Below, piece after piece: positions 17,023 through 25,738 of a DNA stretch of 64,000 nucleotides. The notes beneath the pieces are model-generated. The model saw only the letters and a program-made list of their open reading frames with translations. It made no database searches and was not told the DNA's origin. Positions within the stretch are counted from its first letter, which is position 1; every line of letters begins with the position of its first letter. Both the position numbers and the translations under genes were made by a program. The DNA lies in NCBI GenBank assembly GCA_965284645.1, contig OZ260106.1, forward strand, positions 2,666,001-2,730,000. Reading direction: 5' to 3'. The DNA comes from JAIBAJ01 sp965284645. Lineage in GTDB: Bacteria > Bacteroidota > Bacteroidia > JAIBAJ01.

Positions 17023-19125
17023 TTATTCAATAATTAGTTTTTGTGTCAAACCGCCTTGGTTTGATTGTACAGTTAAGAAGTAAATGCCTTTTTCCACTTG
17101 GTCAAAATTGAAAGCTTCGGAATGGCTTCCAACCGAATATACTTTTGAAGGGATTTTATAAACAGTTCTACCCATTAAATCAACTAAAGAAAACTCAGCA
17201 GAAGTCTGTTTGTCAAGGATAAATTCTAAATTAAATTGACCATTGTTCGGATTTGGTGATAGTACCCAATCAACCGGGTTTAGTTGTGTTTCAATACCAG
17301 TTGGTCCGCCTATGTTAATATCATCAATATAAACATTATTCCCCCCAGAACTTGTTAGTTCAAATCTTACCAGTAGGTGGTCGATGGAAGTGTAAGAAGC
17401 TAAATTGATGGTTTGTTGTTCCCATTGGCTTGCTGCATTGGGTGCAAAACCATTTGAAGTGGATTGTGTTGTAGCCAAGGTGCTTCCTTGTTTAGAAAAC
17501 CGAGGTGTCCATGAAACGCCGCAATTCGAAGAGACTAAAACCCTTAACTTTTCATTGCTCTCTGGTGTTGTAAATGAACTTGGTCTTTGTGCATACGATA
17601 ACCAAAAGGTCATAATCGGGTTGGTGAGGGCTGTTACATCGATGGGATAAAGACTAAAATAATCAACAGCATTTTCAGGATTGGCGCCATTGTAATTCAC
17701 ACAACGAATAGATTTGGTACCCGTATGAGGATAAGCCGATTTGGTCCAAGTTCCACCTAAATTCTCTACATTTTCAATAATGATAGGGGTTTCGGCATCC
17801 GGTAATTCAAATCCTTCTGCAACCTGACCAGATTCATTTGAAGCTGTATCGGGTAAAACATAAATCATTTGATTAATAGTTTCTACATCATTGCCTAATC
17901 CATTTGATACAGTTAGGGTTACATTGTATTGTCCCGGGGTGCTGTAAGTAACATTTACGGTTGAATCTGTGCTTGAAGCGGGAGTGCCCCCAGCAAAAGT
18001 CCATTGCCGGTTCTCAATTGTTCCGTTGTATGAATTATCGGTAAATTTCACTTGAGCACCCGCGCAGATGAAAGTACGATTAGCAAAAAAATGGGCAACC
18101 GGTGCACAAGGTGAAACAATTACATCATCAGTCCCCGTAGCTACATTGTTGGATTGACTTACCAAATTTGCTCTTTCATTGCTCAATATGCCTTGCATTT
18201 TCTCGCATTGTCCGATAGTAAAAAGATTCATACAGGTTCCATTGGAATAATCCATATAGTTCTGCACCATATCGGGTAAATCTGGATTGTCGTTGGTGCA
18301 GGAATTGGCTGAAAGGTTGCATCCAAAATTATTAGCAGCAACTGGTGGCGTATCATCAATGTCTTCGCCAAAAAATCCACCATTGCATCCTCCTTGGAAA
18401 GTATGAAATAATCCCATAATATGTCCAATTTCATGGGTCAATGTGCGACCTCCATTTTGAGTGTTAGCTGCACTTCCAATAGATCCTACATAATCGCCTC
18501 TAACAACAATTCCATCTGTTTCAGCAGCACCGGCACCTGGAAATTGTGCATAACCTAAGGTGGTTCCACCAGAGGTTCCATCACTGGCAATATTTTTTAC
18601 AACCCAAATGTTTAAATATTTATTGCTAGGCCAATAACTAAGCGCCTTCACTGATTCACCTGCATTGTCAGTTAAAATGGATTGAACCCTAACGATTCCA
18701 TCTGTACAATTTCCGTTTGGGTCTAAATTAGCCAGTCTAAATTCAATATTGGCTGAACCTGCAACTGGCTTAAATGCCTCTACAGTTGCGGATGTGTCTG
18801 CATTTAAGCGCATATAATCCAAATTTAAACTTACAATTTGGTTCAGAATTTGGGCTTTGGAAATGTTTTCTGATCCGCCATTATGAATTACATGGAATAC
18901 AACTGGGACAATTAAAGGGGAGTCTTCTGTTGATTTGCCTTTTTGTGAACCTAGCTGTTTTGCAATTAATGACTGCTTCATCAATTGTTCCATTAATCCT
19001 GGGTTCGCTTGGATTTGACGGGCTAAATTAGCATCGGTTCCACAGGTTTTAATTTCGGTTGTTTGGGCCTGACCAATAAAAATACTTCCGCACACCGCGG
19101 CAATTGCAAGGATTTGTTGTTTCAT
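17023..19125 (-). CDS. M43 zinc metalloprotease with PKD domain and T9SS tail (paralogue 2)
   Basis: A 700-aa paralogue of the downstream gene with the same architecture. The chosen ATG 19125 gives the signal peptide MKQQILAIAAVCGSIFIGQAQ. The zinc site is HEIGHIMGLFH (231-241), and the Met-turn is in QNYMDYSNGTC. The PKD domain (RQWTFAGGTPASSTD, PGQYNVTLTVSN), a jelly-roll-like module (LLVRFELTSSGGNNVYIDD) and a T9SS tail (LSPNPNNGQFNLEFIL, GIYFLTVQSN) follow. Both proteases have a CGTD segment soon after the signal peptide and a cysteine-rich segment after the zinc site. The two are 25 bp apart and probably cotranscribed. The substrate is unknown. Confidence 0.93.
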   Translation of the reverse strand: MKQQILAIAAVCGSIFIGQAQTTEIKTCGTDANLARQIQANPGLMEQLMKQSLIAKQLGSQKGKSTEDSPLIVPVVFHVIHNGGSENISKAQILNQIVSLNLDYMRLNADTSATVEAFKPVAGSANIEFRLANLDPNGNCTDGIVRVQSILTDNAGESVKALSYWPSNKYLNIWVVKNIASDGTSGGTTLGYAQFPGAGAAETDGIVVRGDYVGSIGSAANTQNGGRTLTHEIGHIMGLFHTFQGGCNGGFFGEDIDDTPPVAANNFGCNLSANSCTNDNPDLPDMVQNYMDYSNGTCMNLFTIGQCEKMQGILSNERANLVSQSNNVATGTDDVIVSPCAPVAHFFANRTFICAGAQVKFTDNSYNGTIENRQWTFAGGTPASSTDSTVNVTYSTPGQYNVTLTVSNGLGNDVETINQMIYVLPDTASNESGQVAEGFELPDAETPIIIENVENLGGTWTKSAYPHTGTKSIRCVNYNGANPENAVDYFSLYPIDVTALTNPIMTFWLSYAQRPSSFTTPESNEKLRVLVSSNCGVSWTPRFSKQGSTLATTQSTSNGFAPNAASQWEQQTINLASYTSIDHLLVRFELTSSGGNNVYIDDINIGGPTGIETQLNPVDWVLSPNPNNGQFNLEFILDKQTSAEFSLVDLMGRTVYKIPSKVYSVGSHSEAFNFDQVEKGIYFLTVQSNQGGLTQKLIIE

Positions 19126-19232
19126 GAATTCGGGACGATTCGGGTAAATCGGTGGGCTAAAATACGAATAATATTCTAATTTGCTTTCATAACCCAATAA
19201 TGCTGTACCGATTTTATCTGATTATTCTACCC

Positions 19233-20135
19233 TTATTCAACCAACCAGTCTATTCCTTTTTTCAGATGTTTCAGGGTGTATTCCTCGGCACTGTTCGGAC
19301 TGACCTGAGGATTATAATCCCAAGAAGCATGCAAGGGCAAACTCATTAAAATGCTTTCAATTCTGCCGTCGGTGTCCAATCCAAACTTGGTCCCTTTGTC
19401 GTAAACCAAGTTAAACTCTACATAACGGCCCCTTCTTAAAAGTTGCCATTGCTTTTGTTCAGGCGTAAAAGTTTTCGCTTTATGCCGATTGACAATTTCA
19501 CAATAAACCGGAGCAAAGGTTTCCCCTACTGCCTTCACAAATTCAAAATGGTCGGACTTTGATAGCCTGTCTGTAGGCTTCAAGTGGTCGAAAAAGATAC
19601 CACCAACTCCTCTTGTTTCTTTGCGATGACGAATGAAAAAATAATCATCTGCCCAGTTTTTGTAATGGGGATAAAAGGCAGCATCAAACTTGTCGCAGGT
19701 GTTTTTTAAGGTTTGATGAAAGAATTTAGCATCCTCTGAAACAAGGTAAATAGGAGTAAGGTCAATACCACCGCCAAACCACCAAATGCCATTGGTCATT
19801 TCAAAATACCGAACATTCATATGAATGATTGGTACAAGCGGACTAGAAGGATGTATTACAATGGAAACCCCCGTTGCAAAAAAATCGCTTTTTTCCAATT
19901 TCAAGGCGTTCAAAATGGCCTCAGGTGTAGGTCCCCAAACAGCAGAAAAGTTTACTCCACCTTTCTCAAAAACTTGTCCATTGCGAATTACTCTTGTGTG
20001 CCCACCTCCGCCACCCGGTCTTTCCCAAATGTCGGATTCGAATTTTGCCTTTCCATCTACTTCTTCCAATGCCAAACATATCCGAGTTTGTAGTCCTTGA
20101 AACCACTCAGAAATTTCTTCCTTTGTTAATGCCAT
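19233..20135 (-). CDS. hemF: Oxygen-dependent coproporphyrinogen III oxidase
   Basis: A 300-aa cytoplasmic enzyme that oxidatively decarboxylates coproporphyrinogen III to protoporphyrinogen IX using O2, near the end of heme synthesis. The family signature WWFGGGIDLTPIY is present. So are the glycine-rich ERPGGGGGHTRVI region near residue 40 and the conserved block HYKNWADDYFFIRHRKETRGVGGIFFD. Length and sequence are normal for the family. It lies 12 bp after the mlaF-like gene on the same strand and may be read from the same message. Its presence implies aerobic heme synthesis. Confidence 0.96.
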   Translation of the reverse strand: MALTKEEISEWFQGLQTRICLALEEVDGKAKFESDIWERPGGGGGHTRVIRNGQVFEKGGVNFSAVWGPTPEAILNALKLEKSDFFATGVSIVIHPSSPLVPIIHMNVRYFEMTNGIWWFGGGIDLTPIYLVSEDAKFFHQTLKNTCDKFDAAFYPHYKNWADDYFFIRHRKETRGVGGIFFDHLKPTDRLSKSDHFEFVKAVGETFAPVYCEIVNRHKAKTFTPEQKQWQLLRRGRYVEFNLVYDKGTKFGLDTDGRIESILMSLPLHASWDYNPQVSPNSAEEYTLKHLKKGIDWLVE

Positions 20136-20147
20136 GATTTGGTTGAA

Positions 20148-20903
20148 TTATTTCTCTAATTCTTTGTAGCGACGCATAAATTTGGAGGCATAAACAAAAT
20201 TGTTGAGTTCTTCATTATCGGAATGAATAATGGAATCTTTATCGCCTTCCCAATATTTTTCCCCCTTGTAAATGAAAATGATGTTGTCGCCAATTTCCAT
20301 CACAGAGTTCATATCATGGGTTACAACTATGGTCGTAATATTGTATTCTTCAGTAATTTCTTTGATTAATTCGTCAATCACAATCGATGTTCTTGGATCT
20401 AATCCCGAGTTCGGTTCATCGCAGAACAAGTATTTCGGATTCATGGCAATGGCTCGAGCTATTCCCACCCTTTTTTTCATACCTCCTGAAATTTCAGCCG
20501 GATATAAATGAGCTGCATTGGGCAAGTTCACTCGTTGAAGACAGAAATTCGCCCTGTCACGTTTTTCAGAATCGCTCATATGCGAAAACAGACTGAGCGG
20601 AAACATAACATTTTCTTCCACAGTCATGCTGTCAAACAAAGCCGAACCCTGAAACAGCATGCCTATTTCTTTGCGAAGTTCTTTTTTCGCCATAAAATTC
20701 ATTTTAGTGAAATCCGATTTCTCATATAAAATTTCACCTGAATCAATATCGAATAGGCCTACCAAACATTTAGTTAATACCGTTTTACCTGAACCAGATG
20801 CACCAATAATTAGGTTAGTTTTCCCTTTCTCAAAGGTTGCACTGATATTGTTCAATATCTTTTTGCCGTTGAACGATTTATGGAGGTTCTTAACTTCGAT
20901 CAC
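20148..20903 (-). CDS. mlaF: MlaF-like ABC ATPase (phospholipid transport)
   Basis: A 251-aa ATPase of the MlaF/Ttg2A group, which powers phospholipid movement between inner and outer membranes with an MlaE permease. The Walker A is GASGSGKT (34-41), the signature EISGGMKKRVGIARA, Walker B YLFCDEPNSGLD, and the switch region VVTHD. The ISGGMKKR form of the signature is typical of Mla-type ATPases. The start is GTG at 20903, overlapping the TGA of the permease gene by four bases (GTGA). The substrate-binding MlaD (MCE) protein is not in the window. Confidence 0.9.
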   Translation of the reverse strand: MIEVKNLHKSFNGKKILNNISATFEKGKTNLIIGASGSGKTVLTKCLVGLFDIDSGEILYEKSDFTKMNFMAKKELRKEIGMLFQGSALFDSMTVEENVMFPLSLFSHMSDSEKRDRANFCLQRVNLPNAAHLYPAEISGGMKKRVGIARAIAMNPKYLFCDEPNSGLDPRTSIVIDELIKEITEEYNITTIVVTHDMNSVMEIGDNIIFIYKGEKYWEGDKDSIIHSDNEELNNFVYASKFMRRYKELEK

Positions 20904-21664
20904 GTGAGCAACAATTGAGTTAGGAAATAATTGGCAATCAAAATGCTGAGAATGCTATAAACTACGGCTTTGGTACTGGATTTTCCTACCTCCAAAGCAC
21001 CACCTTCTGTGTGGTAACCATGGTAGGATGAAACCGAAGTAATCAAAAAGGCAAAAACTACCGTTTTGGATAAGGCATAGGTTACGTAATAGGGAACAAA
21101 CAAATAGGTAATTCCATAAACATATTCAAAAGTTGTGGTAGCACCACTTAAAACACCACCAATCCACCCCCCGAGTATGCCTAACAACATACTCATTGTT
21201 ACCAAAACAGGATTAAAAACAAGGGAAGCAAATATTTTCGGTAAGATCAAAAAAGCCCTGGAATTAACACCCATAATTTCAAGGGCATCAATTTGTTCGG
21301 TAACCCGCATGGTGCCAATTTCCCCTGCTATGCTCGATCCAACTTTACCACAAAGAATTACAGAAATAATGGTCGGTGAAAATTCTAATATCATGGTATC
21401 CCTTGTTGCTAATCCAACTGCATATAGTGGAATCCAAGGTGATGAAAAATTATAAGCTCCTTGAATGGTAATTACTGCTCCCATAAATAGGGATACAATC
21501 GAAACAATTCCAATGGAGCCAATGCCCAAATTGAAAAGCTCTTCCAAGAAACGGTTGTAATAAATTCTCCATTTTTCAGGTCTGGAAAAAACCATCCCCA
21601 ACATGGCGGCGTACCGACCAATGTGGAAGAATAAGTCAGGAATAAAGTTAAAAACTGCTTTCAT
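20900..21664 (-). CDS. mlaE: MlaE-like ABC permease
   Basis: A 254-aa inner-membrane permease of the MlaE family with about five to six hydrophobic segments. The hallmark cytoplasmic segment is GEIGTMRVTEQIDALEIMGV, with the EQ-loop that contacts the ATPase. It is the first gene of the mlaE-mlaF pair, and translation is coupled to mlaF by a four-base overlap. A TATCTTCG promoter box lies 12 bases before the ATG. Expected role: retrograde or anterograde phospholipid transport keeping outer-membrane asymmetry. Confidence 0.92.
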   Translation of the reverse strand: MKAVFNFIPDLFFHIGRYAAMLGMVFSRPEKWRIYYNRFLEELFNLGIGSIGIVSIVSLFMGAVITIQGAYNFSSPWIPLYAVGLATRDTMILEFSPTIISVILCGKVGSSIAGEIGTMRVTEQIDALEIMGVNSRAFLILPKIFASLVFNPVLVTMSMLLGILGGWIGGVLSGATTTFEYVYGITYLFVPYYVTYALSKTVVFAFLITSVSSYHGYHTEGGALEVGKSSTKAVVYSILSILIANYFLTQLLLT

Positions 21665-21675
21665 CCGAGGGAGTG

Positions 21676-21683
21676 CGAAGATA
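21676..21683 (-). promoter_or_regulatory. -7 promoter box TATCTTCG for mlaE
   Basis: Reverse-strand TAnnTTCG box. The predicted transcript starts about seven bases before the mlaE ATG (21664). Confidence 0.45.
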
Positions 21684-21826
21684 GAAGGATTTAAAACATG
21701 TGGTATGCTTGGATTAATAATTTGGGCTTATACCCAAAGAATTATGAAAATTTGACCTAATCAATCGGCAAAATACCCCAAAGTCCTTTGTAATTCAACC
21801 TATGCAATGTTTAAATTAAGCTTTTA

Positions 21827-21991
21827 AACCCAAATTAATCAATAGGAGGATTTACAAATCCGAACTACTTGATTTAGTTGGGTTTACCCCTCCCGAAGAA
21901 ATTTCGGGATAGCAGTTGTTATCAATTTGGCCATCCAAATTGATTTACAACTGGTTAATCGTTTTTGCATTTCTAATGCGTAATCTGGGTT
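21827..21991 (+). repeat. Intergenic repeat family B, copy B2
   Basis: 165-bp copy nearly identical to B1 (about five differences), so one of the two is young or the sequence is under constraint. It starts aacccaaattaatc and ends taatgcgtaatctgggtt, with TTTAA to the left and TTAA at the right edge. It lies between divergent mlaE and the DUF479 gene. The rest of this gap, 21684-21826, shows nothing recognisable. Confidence 0.88.
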
Positions 21992-22029
21992 AAAACTGAA
22001 TTTGATTTTTCTCGTTTACTGAATCGGAA

Positions 22030-22037
22030 TACTTTTG
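22030..22037 (+). promoter_or_regulatory. -7 promoter box TACTTTTG, leaderless
   Basis: Exact TAnnTTTG box ending four bases before ATG 22041. It shows that a TTG at 22035, inside the box, cannot be the start. Confidence 0.6.
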
Positions 22038-22040
22038 TCA

Positions 22041-22613
22041 ATGAACTTTTTGGCGCATTTATACCTTGCCTATCCTGATGAGGAATTAATGTTGGGTAAC
22101 TTTATAGCCGATGCGGTAAAGGGCAACCCCGAGAAGCTGTATTCAGGTAAAATATTGGAAGGTATAAGAATGCACCGACAAATTGATCTTTTTACCGATA
22201 CACATGCGATCAACAAAGAATTTAATGCCTTTTTGAGGCCTGAATTTGGACGATATGCCGCTGTGGTTTCGGATATTTTTCATGATCATTTTTTAGCAAA
22301 AAACTGGAAAATCGAACCCGGTTTGGAAGGGTTTTCTCACCAGTTTTATAAGTTGGCTAATACGAGGAAAAACCATTTCCCTGAAAAGGTACAATACTTA
22401 TTGCCTTTTATGGAAAAACAAAATTGGTTGTTGGCCTATGCCTCTGTGCAAGGAATCGGACAGGTGTGTAAACGCATGAGCCAACGGGTAAAAACCGAAA
22501 ATAGAATGGATTTGGCTCAACCTTTTTTGGAAAGCAATTATGATTCCGTGCTAGAATTTTCAGCAAGGTTTTACCCCGAATTGGAAAGGGAATTCTTAGT
22601 TTGGAAAAAGTAA
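22041..22613 (+). CDS. ACP phosphodiesterase-like protein (DUF479)
   Basis: A 190-aa cytoplasmic protein of the AcpH/DUF479 family, whose E. coli member removes the 4'-phosphopantetheine arm from acyl carrier protein. It belongs to the HD-like all-helical fold. The N-terminus MNFLAHLYLAYPDEELMLGNFIAD and the block GIRMHRQIDLFTDTH carry the conserved His and Asp residues. SDIFHDHFLAKNW is the second conserved block. ATG 22041 is the start because the -7 box lies immediately before it. In Bacteroidota the true substrate is not established. The next gene, 69 bp downstream, has its own promoter-like box. Confidence 0.85.
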   Translation: MNFLAHLYLAYPDEELMLGNFIADAVKGNPEKLYSGKILEGIRMHRQIDLFTDTHAINKEFNAFLRPEFGRYAAVVSDIFHDHFLAKNWKIEPGLEGFSHQFYKLANTRKNHFPEKVQYLLPFMEKQNWLLAYASVQGIGQVCKRMSQRVKTENRMDLAQPFLESNYDSVLEFSARFYPELEREFLVWKK

Positions 22614-22670
22614 AAGCTCCCTCTTTATAACTTCAATTGCTTCGGTTTTCGAACTTTAAATAAAATAGCT

Positions 22671-22678
22671 TTACTTTG
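22671..22678 (+). promoter_or_regulatory. -7-like box TTACTTTG, leaderless
   Basis: One mismatch to TAnnTTTG. The box ends five bases before ATG 22683, the same spacing as the exact boxes. Confidence 0.4.
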
Positions 22679-22682
22679 CCAC

Positions 22683-23336
22683 ATGAAAGGTTTGGAATAC
22701 AATACGGAAAGACCAACGATGAAAATTGCGGAATATGGTCGTGGCATCCAAAAAATGATCAACCATGTTAAAACCATTGAAGATAGGGAGGAACGCAACC
22801 GTGCCGCTCGTTCAATTATTGTATCGATGGCCGCGTTGACGCCTAGCTTTAGAGATTTTGACGATTTCAAGCAAAAACTGTGGGACCACATGTTTGTGAT
22901 GTCCAACTTCGAACTGGATGTGGATAGTCCGTATCCAAAACCAACAGCCGAATCAGTCGCCAAAAGACCCCAAAAACCCAATTACCCTAGCCAACAAATT
23001 AAATACCGTCATTACGGAAAAGTGTTGGAAAATATGGTTACCAAAATCAGTGAATGGGAAGATAACGAAGTAAAGGAAATGGTTGTGGAATCAATTGCTA
23101 ACCAATTGAAGAAATCCTACATGGCCTGGAACCGCGATAGTGTTGAAGACGATGTTATTTTAGATCATTTGTCTACCATATCAAAAGGTAAATTAAAATT
23201 AAGCGAAAACTCTAAAATCAGCCAAAATCTGCCTATGAAATTGGATGAATACGGAGGAAACCAAGTCGGCGGAAAATCTAAATTCAACAAGAACAAGAAA
23301 TTCAACAAGAACAAGAAGTTCAAAAAACGGTTCTAG
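22683..23336 (+). CDS. DUF4290 family protein
   Basis: A 217-aa cytoplasmic protein of the Bacteroidota-specific DUF4290 family. The conserved N-terminal block is LEYNTERPTMKIAEYGRGIQ. The middle is helical (DFDDFKQKLWDHMFVMSNFELDVDSPYP). The last ~25 residues are very basic, built on FNKNKK repeats, suggesting nucleic-acid or ribosome contact. Family members are often found next to murA; here murA lies about 4 kb away, separated by other genes and two repeats. The molecular function is unknown. Confidence 0.85.
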   Translation: MKGLEYNTERPTMKIAEYGRGIQKMINHVKTIEDREERNRAARSIIVSMAALTPSFRDFDDFKQKLWDHMFVMSNFELDVDSPYPKPTAESVAKRPQKPNYPSQQIKYRHYGKVLENMVTKISEWEDNEVKEMVVESIANQLKKSYMAWNRDSVEDDVILDHLSTISKGKLKLSENSKISQNLPMKLDEYGGNQVGGKSKFNKNKKFNKNKKFKKRF

Positions 23337-23403
23337 TAAATTTCTAAATTGGCTGAAAAGCAATAAAAAATCGTCTTTCTTCCTTAATTCCTAGTCATCT
23401 GCA

Positions 23404-24018
23404 TTACTTTAACCGTCGGTTCCAATATAAAATATACGGAACGCCCACCAAAGTCGGAGCAAACCATCCCCAAAAGCTAGGAAACATATTATTTACGACT
23501 ACAAACGCTGTTACAGCGGCTATGTATCCGCCTATCATATTCCCTAAATGAATTTTTAGCCAGTTTTTATAAAGTTCCTCTGGCCTACCATACGATAAAA
23601 AATCCCGAACCGAAAATACTAAGCTCATACTGGCAAAGGCTAAACTCACTATATTCCATTCATGCAGAGCTGCAAAAATCAGCAGGCCAATACCAACCAA
23701 AAACAATAGTCCACAAGCCAATTTATCAATAGTAAAATCAGTAGGTTTCTTTTTCAAAAGCAAAGCCCGGTAACCTTTCACAAGGGAATACAAGGTGATG
23801 ATGGCAATGCCTGTTAAGAAAAGATTTGTATGTTGCGGCATCACCGAAACTACGATGGAAAGGATGGCCGAAAAACACATAGAAAAAAAGAAAACTTTTC
23901 CTGCTTTTTTATGAGCAGATTGGCCTTTGGCAACTGATAGCGCCACCAAACCCGACAACAAAGCAATTCCGCCGAGTGTGGCATGAGCATAAATGATAAT
24001 TTTTAGAAAGTCATCCAT
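23404..24018 (-). CDS. DUF2306-like membrane protein
   Basis: A 204-aa integral membrane protein with about six hydrophobic helices. The start is taken at ATG 24018 (MDDFLKIIIYAHATLGG); an in-frame alternative lies at 24036. The pattern YAHATLGGIALLSGLVAL, GQSAHKKAGKVFF and NWLKIHLGNMIGGYIAAVTAF, with conserved histidines in several helices, resembles the DUF2306 family. These may bind heme or metal. The substrate is unknown. It is divergent from the next gene, and a TA-C-TTTG box for it overlaps the opposing promoter region around 24034-24049. Confidence 0.7.
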   Translation of the reverse strand: MDDFLKIIIYAHATLGGIALLSGLVALSVAKGQSAHKKAGKVFFFSMCFSAILSIVVSVMPQHTNLFLTGIAIITLYSLVKGYRALLLKKKPTDFTIDKLACGLLFLVGIGLLIFAALHEWNIVSLAFASMSLVFSVRDFLSYGRPEELYKNWLKIHLGNMIGGYIAAVTAFVVVNNMFPSFWGWFAPTLVGVPYILYWNRRLK

Positions 24019-24041
24019 GTTAAAGTGAAAAGCCAAAGTAG

Positions 24042-24049
24042 TAATTTTG
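24042..24049 (+). promoter_or_regulatory. -7 promoter box TAATTTTG
   Basis: Exact TAnnTTTG box giving a leader of about 19 bases to ATG 24074. A TTG within the box at 24047 is therefore not the start. Confidence 0.5.
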
Positions 24050-24073
24050 GCCTATCTTCTTTATTGTTTCTTT

Positions 24074-24736
24074 ATGGAACTTATTCCACTACCTATCCAA
24101 CTGCTTTTTGCGGCTTCCACCTTGCTTTCCTTGGTCTTATTTTGGAGGGCAACTCATTTTTCAAAGCCCGTACTTTATGTAGTACTATTTTGGATCGGTT
24201 TGCAAGCTGCCTTGGGCATAAAAGGCTTTTATTTGGAGACTGATACTTTTCCACCCAAAATTGGATTTTTAATCATTCCTCCATTAATTGGGATGCTCTT
24301 AGTTTTTATTCTTCCCCAAGGTCGTACTTTCTTAAATAGCTTGGATTACAGTTTTCTGGCCCTGGTTCATGTGGCTCGAATTCCTGTTGAATTAGGGCTT
24401 TACGCTTTGTTTCTTCACCAATTAGTTCCACAAATAATGACTTTCGAAGGTGGGAATTTCGATATCCTTTCCGGACTTTCGGCTTTGGCCATTTATTGGT
24501 TTGGCTATAAATCCAAGGTGCTCGATCGGAAATGGTTAATTGCTTGGAACCTACTTTGTTTGGGACTTCTGTTTAATGTAGTAGGTAAAGGAATATTGTC
24601 GGCCCCCAGTGTGTTTCAGCAACTTTCCTTCGATCAGCCAAACCGCGCCGTTCTGTATTTCCCGGTTAATTTTTTGCCTTCTGTAATCGTGCCCTTGGTT
24701 TTGTTCAGCCACTTGGCCTTACTCCGCAGAAAATAG
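24074..24736 (+). CDS. Polytopic membrane protein, function unknown
   Basis: A 220-aa inner-membrane protein with about seven hydrophobic segments (for example PLPIQLLFAASTLLSLVLFW, PVLYVVLFWIGLQAALG, LIPPLIGMLLVFIL-type helices). I do not recognise the family. The segment FLALVHVARIPVELGLYALF and the FPVNFLPSVIVPLVLFSHLALL end look like conserved features of an uncharacterised Bacteroidota family. It ends two bases before the convergent lipoprotein gene. Confidence 0.65.
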   Translation: MELIPLPIQLLFAASTLLSLVLFWRATHFSKPVLYVVLFWIGLQAALGIKGFYLETDTFPPKIGFLIIPPLIGMLLVFILPQGRTFLNSLDYSFLALVHVARIPVELGLYALFLHQLVPQIMTFEGGNFDILSGLSALAIYWFGYKSKVLDRKWLIAWNLLCLGLLFNVVGKGILSAPSVFQQLSFDQPNRAVLYFPVNFLPSVIVPLVLFSHLALLRRK

Positions 24737-24738
24737 AG

Positions 24739-25182
24739 CTATTCAACCACCACTTTGTTCTTGCTGTCGATATTGGTTCGCTTATCAAAATGAAACTCTA
24801 TAAAGCTGGCATCCCCTTTTTTACCTATAATTTTCATCCGCGATCGGCCAAATTCTTGGTTCTTGTCATCAAATACCTTGGCCGTTAATTCTCCATTAAA
24901 ATCTTTGTTGAAAATTACGTAAACCACAAGCAAATTGTCGGTTCCAGACGAGTCGGATGAGACGGTTGCCTTTCCAAATTCAATGCCCTTTTCTTGCAAA
25001 TTTTGAGGTAATTCTAACTCCACATCAAAGGCTTTTTGTATGCCTTTTGCCGCACCTTCTATAAATTCTCCGGTAACTTGTCCGGCTGCATCACCTGCCT
25101 GGTTGATTTTATCTTTTACTGTCGAAGTGGAGCACGAAGCAAGTAGGGAAGCCGCGCAAAGGAAAAGGTAAAAAGGACGCAT
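24739..25182 (-). CDS. Small lipoprotein, function unknown
   Basis: A 147-aa predicted lipoprotein. ATG 25182 gives MRPFYLFLCAASLLASC, a type II signal peptide with lipobox LLASC and the modified Cys17. A short amphipathic segment (KINQAGDAAGQVTGEFIEGA) follows. The C-terminal beta-rich part is about residues 55-147 (DNLLVVYVIFNKDFNGELTA, KGDASFIEFHFDKRTNI). No family is recognised. A TATCTTTG promoter box lies about 20 bases upstream. It is convergent with the membrane protein gene. Confidence 0.75.
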   Translation of the reverse strand: MRPFYLFLCAASLLASCSTSTVKDKINQAGDAAGQVTGEFIEGAAKGIQKAFDVELELPQNLQEKGIEFGKATVSSDSSGTDNLLVVYVIFNKDFNGELTAKVFDDKNQEFGRSRMKIIGKKGDASFIEFHFDKRTNIDSKNKVVVE

Positions 25183-25202
25183 AAAAATGGAATTTTGAGG
25201 GA

Positions 25203-25210
25203 CAAAGATA
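25203..25210 (-). promoter_or_regulatory. -7 promoter box TATCTTTG for the lipoprotein gene
   Basis: Exact TAnnTTTG match on the minus strand; it fixes ATG 25182 as the start and excludes in-frame codons farther upstream. Confidence 0.5.
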
Positions 25211-25250
25211 GGCTTTGGGACTAAGTATTTCTTTTCTTTTTTTTGATTTG

Positions 25251-25388
25251 GCGTGCCCCATTCGCCCAAAAACAGGGTGCTTGATACGGGCTTTTATGCC
25301 AGGCGAATGGTCGGGCTATTCGCTGCAAATCCTCGGTATGCTCCGTGCCTCCGCATCCCTGTGGGTTTTCCGCTTCTATCCCTGCCCG
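25251..25388 (-). repeat. Intergenic repeat family A, copy A3 (diverged subtype)
   Basis: Reverse-oriented family A copy of the short subtype shared with A7: the core reads GGGCAGGGATAGAAGCGGAA and GCAGCGAATAGCCCGACC, and the outer end is GGGGCACGCC. Hairpin 2 arms are CCATTCGCC and GGCGAATGG. It lies between the divergent lipoprotein and aminotransferase genes. Confidence 0.8.
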
Positions 25389-25458
25389 AAAAGAGCAGTA
25401 TCAAAATTCAACCATCTCTCCCTGATTTGATAGAAGCAATGGATTGGAAGTTAATTTT

Positions 25459-25623
25459 AACCCAGATTACGCATTAGAAATGAGTAAACGATTAACCAGT
25501 TGTAAATCAAGTTGTATGGCCAAATTGACAACAACTGCTATTCCGAAATTTCTTCGGGAGGGGTAAACCCAACTAAATCAAGTAGTTCGGAGTATTAAAT
25601 CCTCCTATTGATTAATTAGGGTT
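25459..25623 (-). repeat. Intergenic repeat family B, copy B3
   Basis: 165-bp reverse-oriented copy, starting aacccagattacgcattag and ending attaattagggtt on the plus strand, flanked by TTTT and TTTAAAT. It keeps the three-hairpin plan, with base changes in hairpin 3. An open frame entering from A3 ends in this repeat with the peptide LTQITH; it is not considered a gene. Confidence 0.85.
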
Positions 25624-25738
25624 TTAAATAACGAAAAAGCGGGAAGTTATATCTTTACTATTGCAATTACTTTTACTTCCAGTTCGCATCCTTTCTCTAA
25701 AATTCAATTTGTACAAAACCTTCTTTCCTTTTCTGTAA

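Noticed and set aside
25253..25477. Open frame through A3 ending LTQITH in B3
   Set aside because: Wholly repeat-derived; no start signal or protein features.
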